Below are positions 1-7,058 of a DNA stretch of 64,000 nt, one piece after another. The DNA is from Mycobacterium sp. 3519A (GTDB lineage: Bacteria > Actinomycetota > Actinomycetes > Mycobacteriales > Mycobacteriaceae), in NCBI RefSeq assembly GCF_900240945.1, contig NZ_OESG01000012.1:992001-1056000 (forward strand). The letters are read 5' to 3'. The position numbers were made by a program, and so were the translations under genes. How positions within the stretch are numbered: position 1 is the first letter of the stretch; every line of letters begins with the position of its first letter. The notes below the pieces were generated by a model that saw only the letters and a list, made by a program, of their open reading frames with translations, had not been told where the DNA came from and made no database searches.

Positions 1-408
1 CAGCACCTTGACATGCTCAGCGGTGATCGCCCCATGGGCCTGGGCGGCGGCGGTGTAGGCCAACACCGGCTCCAACAGCTCCCCCGACACCGCCCGCCGC
101 GGCGCCAACACCTCGGCCTCGGCCAACCGCCGACCCGCCTCCTTACCCGACAAACGCCAGCGGGTCGCCAACACCGCCCGCCACGACTTGGCACCCAACT
201 CCTTCGGTGTGGCCTGGGCCTGCAACCCGGCCAACAACCCATTGCGGTGCGCGGGCAGCTGACACGACAACACCTCCACCTCATCAAGCACCGCCAACAA
301 CTGCGGACGGGTCAACGCCTCGGCGGTCAGCCCGCTCAGCGCGGTATGCGCGGCGCGCACCGCCGCCACCGCCTCCTCGACCGCAACCCCACCCATACCA
401 TCGAACAT
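1..408 (-). CDS. DUF222 / 13E12-repeat family protein, N-terminal part (cut by window start)
   Basis: The minus strand reads without a stop for 136 codons from an ATG at 408 to the window edge. The translation has the helical, Ala/Leu/Glu-rich look of the DUF222 domain of mycobacterial 13E12-repeat proteins (phrases such as LLAVLDEVEVLSCQLPAHR and KSWRAVLATRWRLSGKEAG). Full members usually end in an HNH endonuclease domain, which would lie outside the window. The family is multicopy and repeat-associated in mycobacteria; its cellular role is unclear. The start ATG lies in ACATATG and has no clear ribosome site. Family call is fairly sure; completeness cannot be judged. Confidence 0.8.
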   Translation of the reverse strand, partial: MFDGMGGVAVEEAVAAVRAAHTALSGLTAEALTRPQLLAVLDEVEVLSCQLPAHRNGLLAGLQAQATPKELGAKSWRAVLATRWRLSGKEAGRRLAEAEVLAPRRAVSGELLEPVLAYTAAAQAHGAITAEHVKVL

Positions 409-562
409 ATGTTCGACACTTAAGGAAACGCTAGAAACAAACCAAAGAAAACCCTAAGACTTGTCGCTAGCCGTCGTGCTCGGGGCGCAACGACATGGAG
501 TAATCGACGCCGAGTCAGCGCTGTGGCCGCGCAGAACGCATTCAATGGCCAGTCGGACGGCC

Positions 563-697
563 CTACGACAACACGAAGCCGCCGAGTACGACAATCGCGA
601 CGCCGAACGCAACAAACGCCCACGACCAAATTCCGGCGGCGCGCGGTAGCGTCACCGCGCCACCCTCGGGTGCATTGGGAGGCAGATCGTCGAGCAC
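563..697 (-). CDS. Possible small single-pass membrane protein (44 aa)
   Basis: A GTG at 697 opens a 44-codon frame ending at a TAG (565-563). The product has an acidic/proline N-terminal part (LDDLPPNAPEGG), a short basic patch and then one strongly hydrophobic stretch (WAFVAFGVAIVVLGGFVL), the usual layout of a one-helix membrane peptide. No Shine-Dalgarno sequence is evident before the GTG, and a TAG lies four codons upstream, so the frame is either a complete small gene or a remnant. No family was recognised. It is reported because the hydrophobic helix is unlike the basic chance frames around it. Confidence 0.3.
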   Translation of the reverse strand: MLDDLPPNAPEGGAVTLPRAAGIWSWAFVAFGVAIVVLGGFVLS

Positions 698-790
698 AAC
701 CGCAGGCTAGATCGGTGACCTGATGGTTGCCCTACTTCAGATCAGCGTGGTTGCAACCCAGCGTCTATTGCAGGTGTTTTCGTGCGCAAA

Positions 791-829
791 ATAGCTTTCT
801 ATCTGGCTATTCAACAATTATCGTGAATA
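791..829. promoter_or_regulatory. Tandem inverted repeats, likely ArsR-type operator
   Basis: Two inverted repeats with identical 10-base spacers sit back to back: ATAGC (791-795) with GCTAT (806-810), and TATTCA (808-813) with TGAATA (824-829). Their centres are 18 bases apart, so two dimers could bind side by side. The second ends one base before the GTG at 831 and covers a possible -10 element (TATCGT, 819-824), which would suit repression of a leaderless transcript. AT-rich palindromes at the start of the regulator gene are typical of autoregulated ArsR/SmtB proteins. Binding is inferred. Confidence 0.5.
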
Positions 830-830
830 C

Positions 831-1511
831 GTGACTATGGCCGCGGACGCCAAGCGTGACTTCAAGAACCGGCTCTACGAGCAGTTCGCCAGGATCGGCA
901 AAGCGATCTCCAGCCCGCAACGCCTGGAGATCCTCGAACTTCTCGCGCAAGGTGAACGCACCGTCGAGTCCATTGCCTCCGAAACCGGACTCCCGGTGGC
1001 CAACACATCACGACACCTGCAGCAGTTGCGGCACGCGCAGCTGGTACTCGCCAGACGCGACGGGCTGTTCGTGCACTACCGGCTGAGCGGGCCCGAGGCC
1101 GCCGGCCTGGTGCTCCTCGTTCGTCACACGGCCAAACAACATCTCGCCGAGGTCGACCGCGTCGTGCACGACTTTTTTGGTGACCGCGTCGGTTTTGAAC
1201 CCGTGACGCCCGATGAACTGATTCAACGAATGACTGACGGCGAGGTGGTGGTCCTCGACGTGCGACCCGAGCAGGAGTACGCGGCCGGCCATATCGCCGG
1301 TGCGTTGTCCATTCCCGTGACGGACCTAGCCCAACGATTGGCCGAACTCCCCCATGAAAAGGAATACGTGGCGTACTGCCGCGGGCCCTACTGCGTTTAC
1401 GCGGACGAAGCCGTAGAGCTGTTACGCGCAAACGGGTTCAAGGCCCAACGCCTCACCGAAGGTTATCCGGAATGGTGGCTCTCGGGGCGGCCGGTGCGCA
1501 CGGGCAGGTAA
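831..1511 (+). CDS. ArsR-family regulator fused to a rhodanese domain
   Basis: 226 aa from GTG 831; ATG 837 is the alternative start and no ribosome site is visible for either. Residues about 15-100 form an ArsR winged helix with recognition segment PVANTSRHLQQLRHAQLV. Residues about 125-224 form a rhodanese domain (VVLDVRPEQEYAAGHIAGA, loop AYCRGPYCVYADEA). The helix-3 metal-binding Cys motif of classical ArsR/SmtB proteins is absent. The only cysteines in the whole protein are C183 and C188 in the rhodanese loop. That favours sensing of persulfide or sulfane sulfur by a Cys pair over metal sensing. It heads an operon of sulfur genes and probably represses it through the palindromes just upstream. 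Confidence 0.88.
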   Translation: MTMAADAKRDFKNRLYEQFARIGKAISSPQRLEILELLAQGERTVESIASETGLPVANTSRHLQQLRHAQLVLARRDGLFVHYRLSGPEAAGLVLLVRHTAKQHLAEVDRVVHDFFGDRVGFEPVTPDELIQRMTDGEVVVLDVRPEQEYAAGHIAGALSIPVTDLAQRLAELPHEKEYVAYCRGPYCVYADEAVELLRANGFKAQRLTEGYPEWWLSGRPVRTGR

Positions 1512-1525
1512 CGGAGCATGACATC

Positions 1526-1531
1526 AGGAGG
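1526..1531 (+). promoter_or_regulatory. Strong ribosome binding site for the MddA-like gene
   Basis: A perfect AGGAGG lies five bases before the ATG at 1537, fixing that start. It is by far the best Shine-Dalgarno in this operon; the neighbouring genes start with weak sites or overlap the previous stop. Confidence 0.85.
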
Positions 1532-1536
1532 TCACA

Positions 1537-2301
1537 ATGACGCGCTTACTCGCCATCGGCTACGGCGCCGCGTGCTACGTCATCTTCCTGGCGGCCTTCC
1601 TTTATGCGATCGCCTTCGTCGGCGGATTCGGGGTACCGCGCACCGTCGACCACGGTATCGAGGCGTCGCTCAGAGAAGCGCTTGTCGTCAACGTGCTGCT
1701 GCTCGGCCTGTTCGCCGTTCAGCACAGCGTGATGGCGCGTCCGGCGTTCAAGCGATGGTGGACTCGTTTGGTGCCCAGCACAATTGAGCGCAGCACCTAC
1801 GTGCTGTTGTCGAGCCTGGCTCTGTTTCTTCTGTTCTGGCAGTGGCGGACGATGCCCGCCGTCATCTGGAATGTCACCTGGGCGCCTGGTCGCTTCGCAC
1901 TGTGGACTGTGTTCGCACTCGGCTGGGTCACCGTGCTTCTTTCGACATTCCTGATCAACCACTTCGACCTGTTCGGACTGCGTCAGGTGTATCTGGCGTG
2001 GCGCGGCATCCCCTACACCAATCTCGCGTTCCGCGAATCGCTGCTGTACCGGGTCGTGCGTCATCCGCTGATGCTCGGGTTCATCATCGCGTTCTGGGCG
2101 ACCCCAACGATGACAGCGGGTCACTTGCTCTTCTCAGTTGCCACAACCGGTTACATCCTGATCGCGATGCAGCTGGAGGAACACGATCTCGTCGCGGCAC
2201 TCGGCGACCGCTATCGCGATTACCGGACCCGCGTGCCGATGATCATCCCGGGCTTGCGCCATCACAGCTCCGTTCCGGACACCACGGTGCGGCCGGCGTA
2301 G
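1537..2301 (+). CDS. mddA: Methanethiol S-methyltransferase-like membrane protein (MddA/NnrU-isoprenylcysteine methyltransferase family)
   Basis: 254 aa, about five to six hydrophobic segments. The C-terminal half has the family signature: RHPLMLGFIIAFW, then a membrane segment and LEEHDLVAALGDRYRDYRTRVPM, the S-adenosylmethionine-binding region of isoprenylcysteine-type methyltransferases. MddA methylates methanethiol to dimethyl sulfide at the membrane. The N-terminal half (NVLLLGLFAVQHSVMARPAFKRWW) also fits the MddA/NnrU group. Placement between a rhodanese-fused regulator and a persulfide dioxygenase-like gene supports a role with volatile or reactive sulfur. A general thiol or isoprenoid methyltransferase is the alternative. 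Confidence 0.75.
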   Translation: MTRLLAIGYGAACYVIFLAAFLYAIAFVGGFGVPRTVDHGIEASLREALVVNVLLLGLFAVQHSVMARPAFKRWWTRLVPSTIERSTYVLLSSLALFLLFWQWRTMPAVIWNVTWAPGRFALWTVFALGWVTVLLSTFLINHFDLFGLRQVYLAWRGIPYTNLAFRESLLYRVVRHPLMLGFIIAFWATPTMTAGHLLFSVATTGYILIAMQLEEHDLVAALGDRYRDYRTRVPMIIPGLRHHSSVPDTTVRPA

Positions 2302-2310
2302 GAGCGCGAA

Positions 2311-3672
2311 TTGTCCGGTGTCGAACTGGTTCCGCTGATCGACCAGGGGCTGGGCAACACGGCCTATCTAGTCGACCTGGGTGATGGCCGCGCCCTCGTC
2401 GTCGACGTGAGTCGTGACCTGCGCGCCGTGCATGAGGCCGCGGGCAGGCAGGGGTTGATCGTCGCGTTCGCCGCCGACACCCACCTCCACGCCGATTTCC
2501 TTTCCGGCGCACGCCAACTCGCGATGATGGGACGAGTCACCGTTCTGGCGTCGGCAGCCGGGCACCGCGAGTTCGCCCACACCGGTCTGCACGACGGTGA
2601 CGAAGTGGACCTCGGCGGTCTGCGGCTTCGCGCGCTGCTCACGCCGGGCCACACACACGAGCACCTGGCCTTCCTGTTGCTCGACGGCGACCGCGAAGTC
2701 GGGGTCTTCACCGGAGGCTCGCTGATCGTCGGGTCCGCCGCACGCACCGACCTGGTGTCCGACGATAGAACAGACGAACTGGCCCGCGCGCAATACGCAT
2801 CCTTGCGCAGGCTGGCCGCCCTGCCTGGTGACGTTTCGGTATGGCCCACCCACGGCGCGGGGTCGTTCTGCTCGGCACCGCCAGGTTCGGAGCGGACGAG
2901 CACGATCGCCACCGAACTGGCCACCAATCCGCTGTTGCAATTGCCGGATGAAGACTCGTTCGTCACCCGGCTTCTCGGTTCGCTCGGCAGTTATCCGTCC
3001 TATTTCCGGCGCCTGCCCGAGATCAACCGGATCGGACCGCCGTTGCTCGCAGGTGATGCGGCGCTGCGGTCGATGAGCATTGGCGAGGTGCAGACGCGCA
3101 TGGACGACGCCGCGGTCGTCGTGGACGTCAGGCCGGTCAGCCACTTCGGCCGAGAGCACATTCGCGGAGCGATTTCGATACCACTGCGGCCAGTGTTCGC
3201 GAGTTGGCTCGGCTGGCTGGTCCCCGCTGATCGTCCAGTGATCATCGTGCGCAACAGCGACCAGGATCCTACCGAGATCGCTTGGCAGGCAGCCAAAATC
3301 GGTTACGACAACGTCGTGGGCGAACTCGACGGCGGAATGGACGCGTGGTTGACTGCGGGGCACGAAGCGGCGCATATTCCCCTGACATCGGCGGCCGCCG
3401 TCGACGGGCGTCAGATCCTCGATGTCCGTCAGCGGTCTGAGTATCTCGACGGGCATCTGCCGGGCGCCATCCACATCGAGCTCGGCGACGTCCCTGACCG
3501 CGTCGCAGATGTTCCCCAGCGCCCGACGGTCGTGATGTGCGGACACGGCGAACGCGCCATGGGCGCGGCCAGTGTGCTGGAGGCCGCGGGACACCACGGC
3601 CTCACGGTGCTCGACGGCGGCCCGCACGACTGGGTTCGCGCCACCGGGGAAAAACTCGAGATCGGAGCATGA
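2311..3672 (+). CDS. MBL-fold / rhodanese / rhodanese protein, persulfide dioxygenase-like (CstB-type architecture)
   Basis: 453 aa from TTG 2311, preceded by GGAG. A metallo-beta-lactamase domain (about 1-230) is followed by two rhodanese domains (about 255-350 and 363-450), the layout of CstB-type persulfide dioxygenases that oxidise persulfides to sulfite or thiosulfate. H58 (THLHADF) and H114 (TPGHTHEHLA) match two Fe ligands of ETHE1-type enzymes. The third ligand, the Asp of the usual FTGD motif, is read as Gly here (FTGG, 133-136). The first rhodanese lacks the catalytic Cys (loop IIVRNSDQD); the second has it (C410 in VMCGHGERA). Four-base overlap with the next gene. Confidence 0.82.
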   Translation: MSGVELVPLIDQGLGNTAYLVDLGDGRALVVDVSRDLRAVHEAAGRQGLIVAFAADTHLHADFLSGARQLAMMGRVTVLASAAGHREFAHTGLHDGDEVDLGGLRLRALLTPGHTHEHLAFLLLDGDREVGVFTGGSLIVGSAARTDLVSDDRTDELARAQYASLRRLAALPGDVSVWPTHGAGSFCSAPPGSERTSTIATELATNPLLQLPDEDSFVTRLLGSLGSYPSYFRRLPEINRIGPPLLAGDAALRSMSIGEVQTRMDDAAVVVDVRPVSHFGREHIRGAISIPLRPVFASWLGWLVPADRPVIIVRNSDQDPTEIAWQAAKIGYDNVVGELDGGMDAWLTAGHEAAHIPLTSAAAVDGRQILDVRQRSEYLDGHLPGAIHIELGDVPDRVADVPQRPTVVMCGHGERAMGAASVLEAAGHHGLTVLDGGPHDWVRATGEKLEIGA

Positions 3673-4913
3673 GCGGTGCACCAAACCAGCCGCGGCTTGG
3701 TTTGCGCGCCAACTTGTTTCAGTTCTCCCTTCTGGTCTCTGTCAACGCGCTGGTCGGCGGCATGGTCGGTCAGGAACAGACCGTCCTGCCGCTCCTGGCC
3801 GAGCAGCATTTCCATCTGACCGGCTACACCTTCTTGCTGACTTATGTGCTCGCGTTCGGCGTCACCAAGGCGGCGACGAACTACTTCGCAGGCACCTGGT
3901 CTGACCGCTTCGGCCGCAAGCCGGTACTTGCCATCGGCTGGCTGCTCGCGATTCCTGTTCCGCTGCTGTTGATCTGGTCACCGTCGTGGGGCTGGGTAGT
4001 CGCCGCCAATGTGTTGCTAGGTGTCAATCAGGGACTCACCTGGTCGACCACCGTCGTGATGAAAATAGACCTGGTTGGACCGCGTAAGCGCGGATTGGCC
4101 ATGGGGCTGAACGAAGCTGCCGGGTACTGCGCGATGGCGGTGACGGCCGCGCTCGCGGGTTACCTCGCCGCCCGCTATGGGCTACGTCCGGCGCCGTTTC
4201 TACTCGGCCTGTCGTACGCGGTGATCGGGCTCGGGCTGAGCGCTGTGTTCGTCCGCGAGACCCACGGGCATGCCCACCTGGAAGCCGCGTACCGCGGCGG
4301 CGAAGAGCATGCGCAGGCGGCGAACCGCGAAGTGTTCGCGCGCACCACCTTCAGCGACCGGGCGCTGTCGACGGCGAGCCAGGCCGGCCTGGTCAACAAC
4401 CTCAACTTCGGGCTGTCTTGGGGCTTGTTCCCGATCCTGTTCGCGCGTACGGGAATGCCCGTGGAACGAATCGGCGCCCTCGTTGCGATGTATCCGGCGG
4501 TGTGGGGAGTGGGTCAGGTCCTCACCGGCGCGTTGTCGGACCGCTGGGGCCGCAAACGTCTGATCACCGTCGGTATGTTCATCCAAGCCGCGGCGCTCGC
4601 CTTGATCGCCACCGTCGACACCTTCGGTTGGTGGCTCGCGGCCACCGCTCTGCTCGGGTCAGGCACCGCGATGGTCTACCCGACTCTGCTCGCGGTGATC
4701 GGAGATGTGGCGCACCCGCTGTGGCGCGCCCGCGCCGTTGGCGTATACCGGCTATGGCGCGACAGCGGTTACGCTGCAGGCGCCGTCGTGGGTGGCGTCG
4801 CCGCCGACCTCTGGGGGTTGCGTTCAGCAATCTGGGTTGCATGCACCATTACCGTGGTTTCCGGTGTGGTGGTCGCCGTGCGGTTGTATGAAACACACAA
4901 GGAGAACATGTAG
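3669..4913 (+). CDS. MFS transporter
   Basis: 414 aa starting at ATG 3669, which overlaps the previous stop (ATGA), so translation is probably coupled. Twelve hydrophobic segments, with MFS loop 2-3 motif [16 protein letters not shown] and its second-half repeat [16 protein letters not shown]. Central loop contains a His/Glu-rich stretch ([21 protein letters not shown]). Members of this actinobacterial group are drug or metabolite exporters. From its place in the operon the cargo is likely a sulfur compound (sulfite, thiosulfate or a thiol), but no substrate can be read from sequence. The downstream gene shares one base with its TAG. Confidence 0.85.
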   Translation: MSGAPNQPRLGLRANLFQFSLLVSVNALVGGMVGQEQTVLPLLAEQHFHLTGYTFLLTYVLAFGVTKAATNYFAGTWSDRFGRKPVLAIGWLLAIPVPLLLIWSPSWGWVVAANVLLGVNQGLTWSTTVVMKIDLVGPRKRGLAMGLNEAAGYCAMAVTAALAGYLAARYGLRPAPFLLGLSYAVIGLGLSAVFVRETHGHAHLEAAYRGGEEHAQAANREVFARTTFSDRALSTASQAGLVNNLNFGLSWGLFPILFARTGMPVERIGALVAMYPAVWGVGQVLTGALSDRWGRKRLITVGMFIQAAALALIATVDTFGWWLAATALLGSGTAMVYPTLLAVIGDVAHPLWRARAVGVYRLWRDSGYAAGAVVGGVAADLWGLRSAIWVACTITVVSGVVVAVRLYETHKENM

Positions 4914-5263
4914 TGGGCGACAACGACGAGGTCGAACCTGACTATCGCTTCACGCTGGCCAACGAACGCACCTTCCTGGCGTGGCAGCGCACCGCGCTGG
5001 GTCTGCTGGCCGCCGCTGTGGCGATCGTGCAGTTGGTTCCCGAGTTGTCGATCGCCGGTGCCCGTCACGTGCTCGGAATCATCTTGGCGTTGCTGGCAAT
5101 ACTCACCGCGGGCATGGGCATCGTGCGCTGGCGACAAGTCGACCACGCCATGCGCCGCGACCAACCACTGCCACGGCACCCGACTCCCATCTATCTCGGA
5201 ATCGGGCTGGTCCTGCTTGGACTGCTCACCGTTGTCCTTGTCGTCATCAAGGCAGCCAGTTGA
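4913..5263 (+). CDS. DUF202 (YidH-type) membrane protein
   Basis: 116 aa from GTG 4913, overlapping the MFS stop by one base. The N-terminus ([20 protein letters not shown]) is the DUF202 signature; two more hydrophobic helices follow ([17 protein letters not shown] and [19 protein letters not shown]). Function of DUF202 proteins is unknown. It is the first of a tandem pair that closes the operon, so the two may form a hetero-oligomer. Confidence 0.85.
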   Translation: MGDNDEVEPDYRFTLANERTFLAWQRTALGLLAAAVAIVQLVPELSIAGARHVLGIILALLAILTAGMGIVRWRQVDHAMRRDQPLPRHPTPIYLGIGLVLLGLLTVVLVVIKAAS

Positions 5264-5562
5264 CCATCAACGCCAACACCCAACCCGAACGAACGAGCCT
5301 GGCATGGACGCGGACGTCGTTGGCTGTCTTGGCGAATGGTTTTCTGCTGTCGCTCAAGGACACCCGCAGCGGGATGCACATCGCGGCGGCCGCTGCCGCC
5401 GCCCTGCTGGCGCTGGCCACTTACCTGATCGGCGTTCGACGTCAGAAACTTCTGGCCCGGCGTCCTCTGCCGGACAAGGTTTCACCGCGGCGGGAGGTCT
5501 ACCTGACTGGCGCGGCCGTCATTGCGCTGATCCTGATCAGCGGTGTGGCACTTGCGGTTTGA
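5260..5562 (+). CDS. DUF202 membrane protein, second of a tandem pair
   Basis: 100 aa from TTG 5260, overlapping the preceding stop (TTGA). It keeps the DUF202 N-terminal pattern ([22 protein letters not shown]) and has three hydrophobic segments, the last at the extreme C-terminus ([21 protein letters not shown]). It is more diverged than its neighbour, which suggests an old duplication with division of roles. Last gene of the operon; it converges on a minus-strand gene with three bases between the stops and no clear terminator. Confidence 0.8.
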   Translation: MTINANTQPERTSLAWTRTSLAVLANGFLLSLKDTRSGMHIAAAAAAALLALATYLIGVRRQKLLARRPLPDKVSPRREVYLTGAAVIALILISGVALAV

Positions 5563-5565
5563 GCG

Positions 5566-6279
5566 TTACTTCTTCGCCGCGTTGGCAACCATGTCGTTGG
5601 CGATCGTCGCCGCCTCGTCCTTGACGCTGTAGCCGCACGCCCACGCTTCGACGGTGACGTTCGACACCACCGACAATGCATGCTGGCAGGCCCACCCGTT
5701 GGCCTCTTCCTGCGCGGTCATCTGGGTGATCAAACTGTCCTCGGACGTCACCTCGTCGATTTGCCACAGGTACGCGGCCGAGAAGTCGTCCACCGAGACC
5801 GAGTAGCCCGCGCAGTCCTGCCACGTCGACTTCGACTCGTCGAAGAAGTTCTGCGCCTTCTCCGCCGTTGGGTAGAGCACCGCCGTCTGCTCCACCCAGT
5901 GTTCGTTGTCCTCGCCGGGTTCGCGGGCCACCTGATCGCGCATGGCGGTCCAGCCGCTGCCGGCGTACACCGGTTCCTCGGCGCCGTAGATCGCGCCGAG
6001 GCAATCGGGGTCGGACACCTCGGCGGAATGGTCGGTCATGTCCTGCAACTCGCTGGTGACCCTCATCTGCGTCGAACCCATGATGCCGTTGAGTTCGCCG
6101 ATCGACAGCAGCACGTCGTCGAGTTTCGCCTCGGTCAGCGGCTGCACGTCCACGGGTGCGGCGTGCTGTGCGCGCACCGCCGTTCCTGACACCGTGTTCA
6201 TGCACCCGGAGAGCAGTGCCGACGCCGCGATAACGGTCGCGACCGCGCATGCCCTGCCACCCGAGCCGAGGAAGATCAC
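5566..6279 (-). CDS. Sensor-domain (PknH-C-like) lipoprotein
   Basis: 237 aa from GTG 6279. The signal peptide ends in a lipobox (ASALLSGC, C26), so export and lipid anchoring are expected. The mature part resembles the extracellular domain found in PknH and the LppH-like lipoproteins: LTEAKLDDVLLSIGELNGIM near the start, a DPDCLGAIYGAEEPVYAGSGW block, and late cysteines in WQDCAGYSV, NGWACQHAL and EAWACGYSV that probably pair as disulfides. Ligand unknown. A second lipoprotein of the same type lies just upstream, so this is a tandem pair downstream of lepA. Confidence 0.8.
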   Translation of the reverse strand: MIFLGSGGRACAVATVIAASALLSGCMNTVSGTAVRAQHAAPVDVQPLTEAKLDDVLLSIGELNGIMGSTQMRVTSELQDMTDHSAEVSDPDCLGAIYGAEEPVYAGSGWTAMRDQVAREPGEDNEHWVEQTAVLYPTAEKAQNFFDESKSTWQDCAGYSVSVDDFSAAYLWQIDEVTSEDSLITQMTAQEEANGWACQHALSVVSNVTVEAWACGYSVKDEAATIANDMVANAAKK

Positions 6280-6298
6280 CGCGCTATTGTGACCGACC

Positions 6299-6320
6299 GC
6301 CAGCCGACGCGTCGGCTGGC
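6299..6320. terminator. Perfect 22-bp palindrome between two lipoprotein genes
   Basis: Two 11-base arms (GCCAGCCGACG and its exact complement) meet with no loop, at 6299-6309 and 6310-6320, 12 bases after the stop of the upstream gene. As RNA it folds into a GC-rich hairpin without a U-tract in the minus direction, the usual look of mycobacterial terminators. In the plus direction it is followed by AATTTTT. A protein-binding site is the alternative, since a loop-free palindrome is also ideal for a dimer. Confidence 0.55.
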
Positions 6321-6332
6321 CGCCAATTTTTG

Positions 6333-7052
6333 CTAGACGCCGATCTTCTGCAGCATCAGGTTCGCGACGCCGACGGCTCCTGCCGCGTCGCCGCCGGTGA
6401 CGTTGGGCGGGTTCGTAACCGCTACGTCCACAACACAATCCGATGCGACGCCGAGCGCCCGCTGAACCGTCGAGCCGTCGTTGTGCAACACGACCGCCGA
6501 CACGATCCTGTCGACCACCGAGACATCGGTGATCCTGCTGACTCCGTCGGCGCCGTGTTCGGGCTGATGCAGCACCAACGTCTGCCCGTTGCAGCGGTGC
6601 CATTTGTCGGCCGTCGCGGCAAGGAAGGCTTGGGCGTCGGCGGCGGAGTCGAACTTCACCGCACCGAAGAAGCCCGAGTACGTCGGGCCGTTCTGGTCGC
6701 CGCCGATCCACGACTGGCTCGCCACGGACTGCACCGGGCTCGCCTCGTACGCCACCTTTTCCAACCGGTAGCCGGCGCTGATGCAGTCGACGGGCATCGC
6801 CTCGGATTCGCCGACGCTCTGCAGCAACATGTCGGGCCCACCGTTGACCGCCTTACCCATGAAGCCGGGGCTGCCGAGGATGGTGGCCAGCTCGTCCACG
6901 GAGGGCAACGCCTGCGTGAGCGGCCGCGACGGTGATGGCTTGGCGGCCTCGGCGATATGAACGGTCGGCGGGGCGTCGGCCGGGGTGGACGAACAACCCG
7001 CGAGCAAGGCGCACGCGCTCAACGCCACGAACATGGGCCGGGTTGAGCGCAT
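6333..7052 (-). CDS. Sensor-domain (PknH-C-like) lipoprotein
   Basis: 239 aa with a clean lipoprotein signal: [20 protein letters not shown], lipid-anchoring C20. After a Pro/Ala-rich linker the mature domain ([75 protein letters not shown]) follows the PknH extracellular fold, with three mature-part Cys. It lies six bases downstream of lepA's stop on the same strand, so it is probably read through from lepA. Paralogous to the next lipoprotein (5566-6279) but clearly diverged. Ligand unknown. Confidence 0.82.
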   Translation of the reverse strand: MRSTRPMFVALSACALLAGCSSTPADAPPTVHIAEAAKPSPSRPLTQALPSVDELATILGSPGFMGKAVNGGPDMLLQSVGESEAMPVDCISAGYRLEKVAYEASPVQSVASQSWIGGDQNGPTYSGFFGAVKFDSAADAQAFLAATADKWHRCNGQTLVLHQPEHGADGVSRITDVSVVDRIVSAVVLHNDGSTVQRALGVASDCVVDVAVTNPPNVTGGDAAGAVGVANLMLQKIGV

Positions 7053-7058
7053 GGCTAC

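Larger units (their letters stand above)
409..830. other. Intergenic region between the 13E12-type gene and the sulfur operon
   Basis: About 420 bases between two divergent genes. Short reading frames on the plus strand here (for example 461-649 and 523-723) have Arg/Thr/Pro-rich products with no recognisable domain and look like chance frames. The only frame with protein-like character is a small minus-strand one at 563-697, listed separately. The right end carries two inverted repeats just before the ArsR-type gene, also listed separately. Nothing else was recognised. Confidence 0.6.

Noticed and set aside
461..723. Short plus-strand frames in the first intergenic region
   Set aside because: Thr/Arg/Pro-rich, no ribosome site, no domain, and overlapping each other.
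2368..3684. Open 438-codon frame on the minus strand
   Set aside because: It lies exactly opposite the MBL-rhodanese gene, whose motifs and coupling to both neighbours are clear. The antisense product has no recognisable domain; long antisense frames are normal in high-GC DNA.
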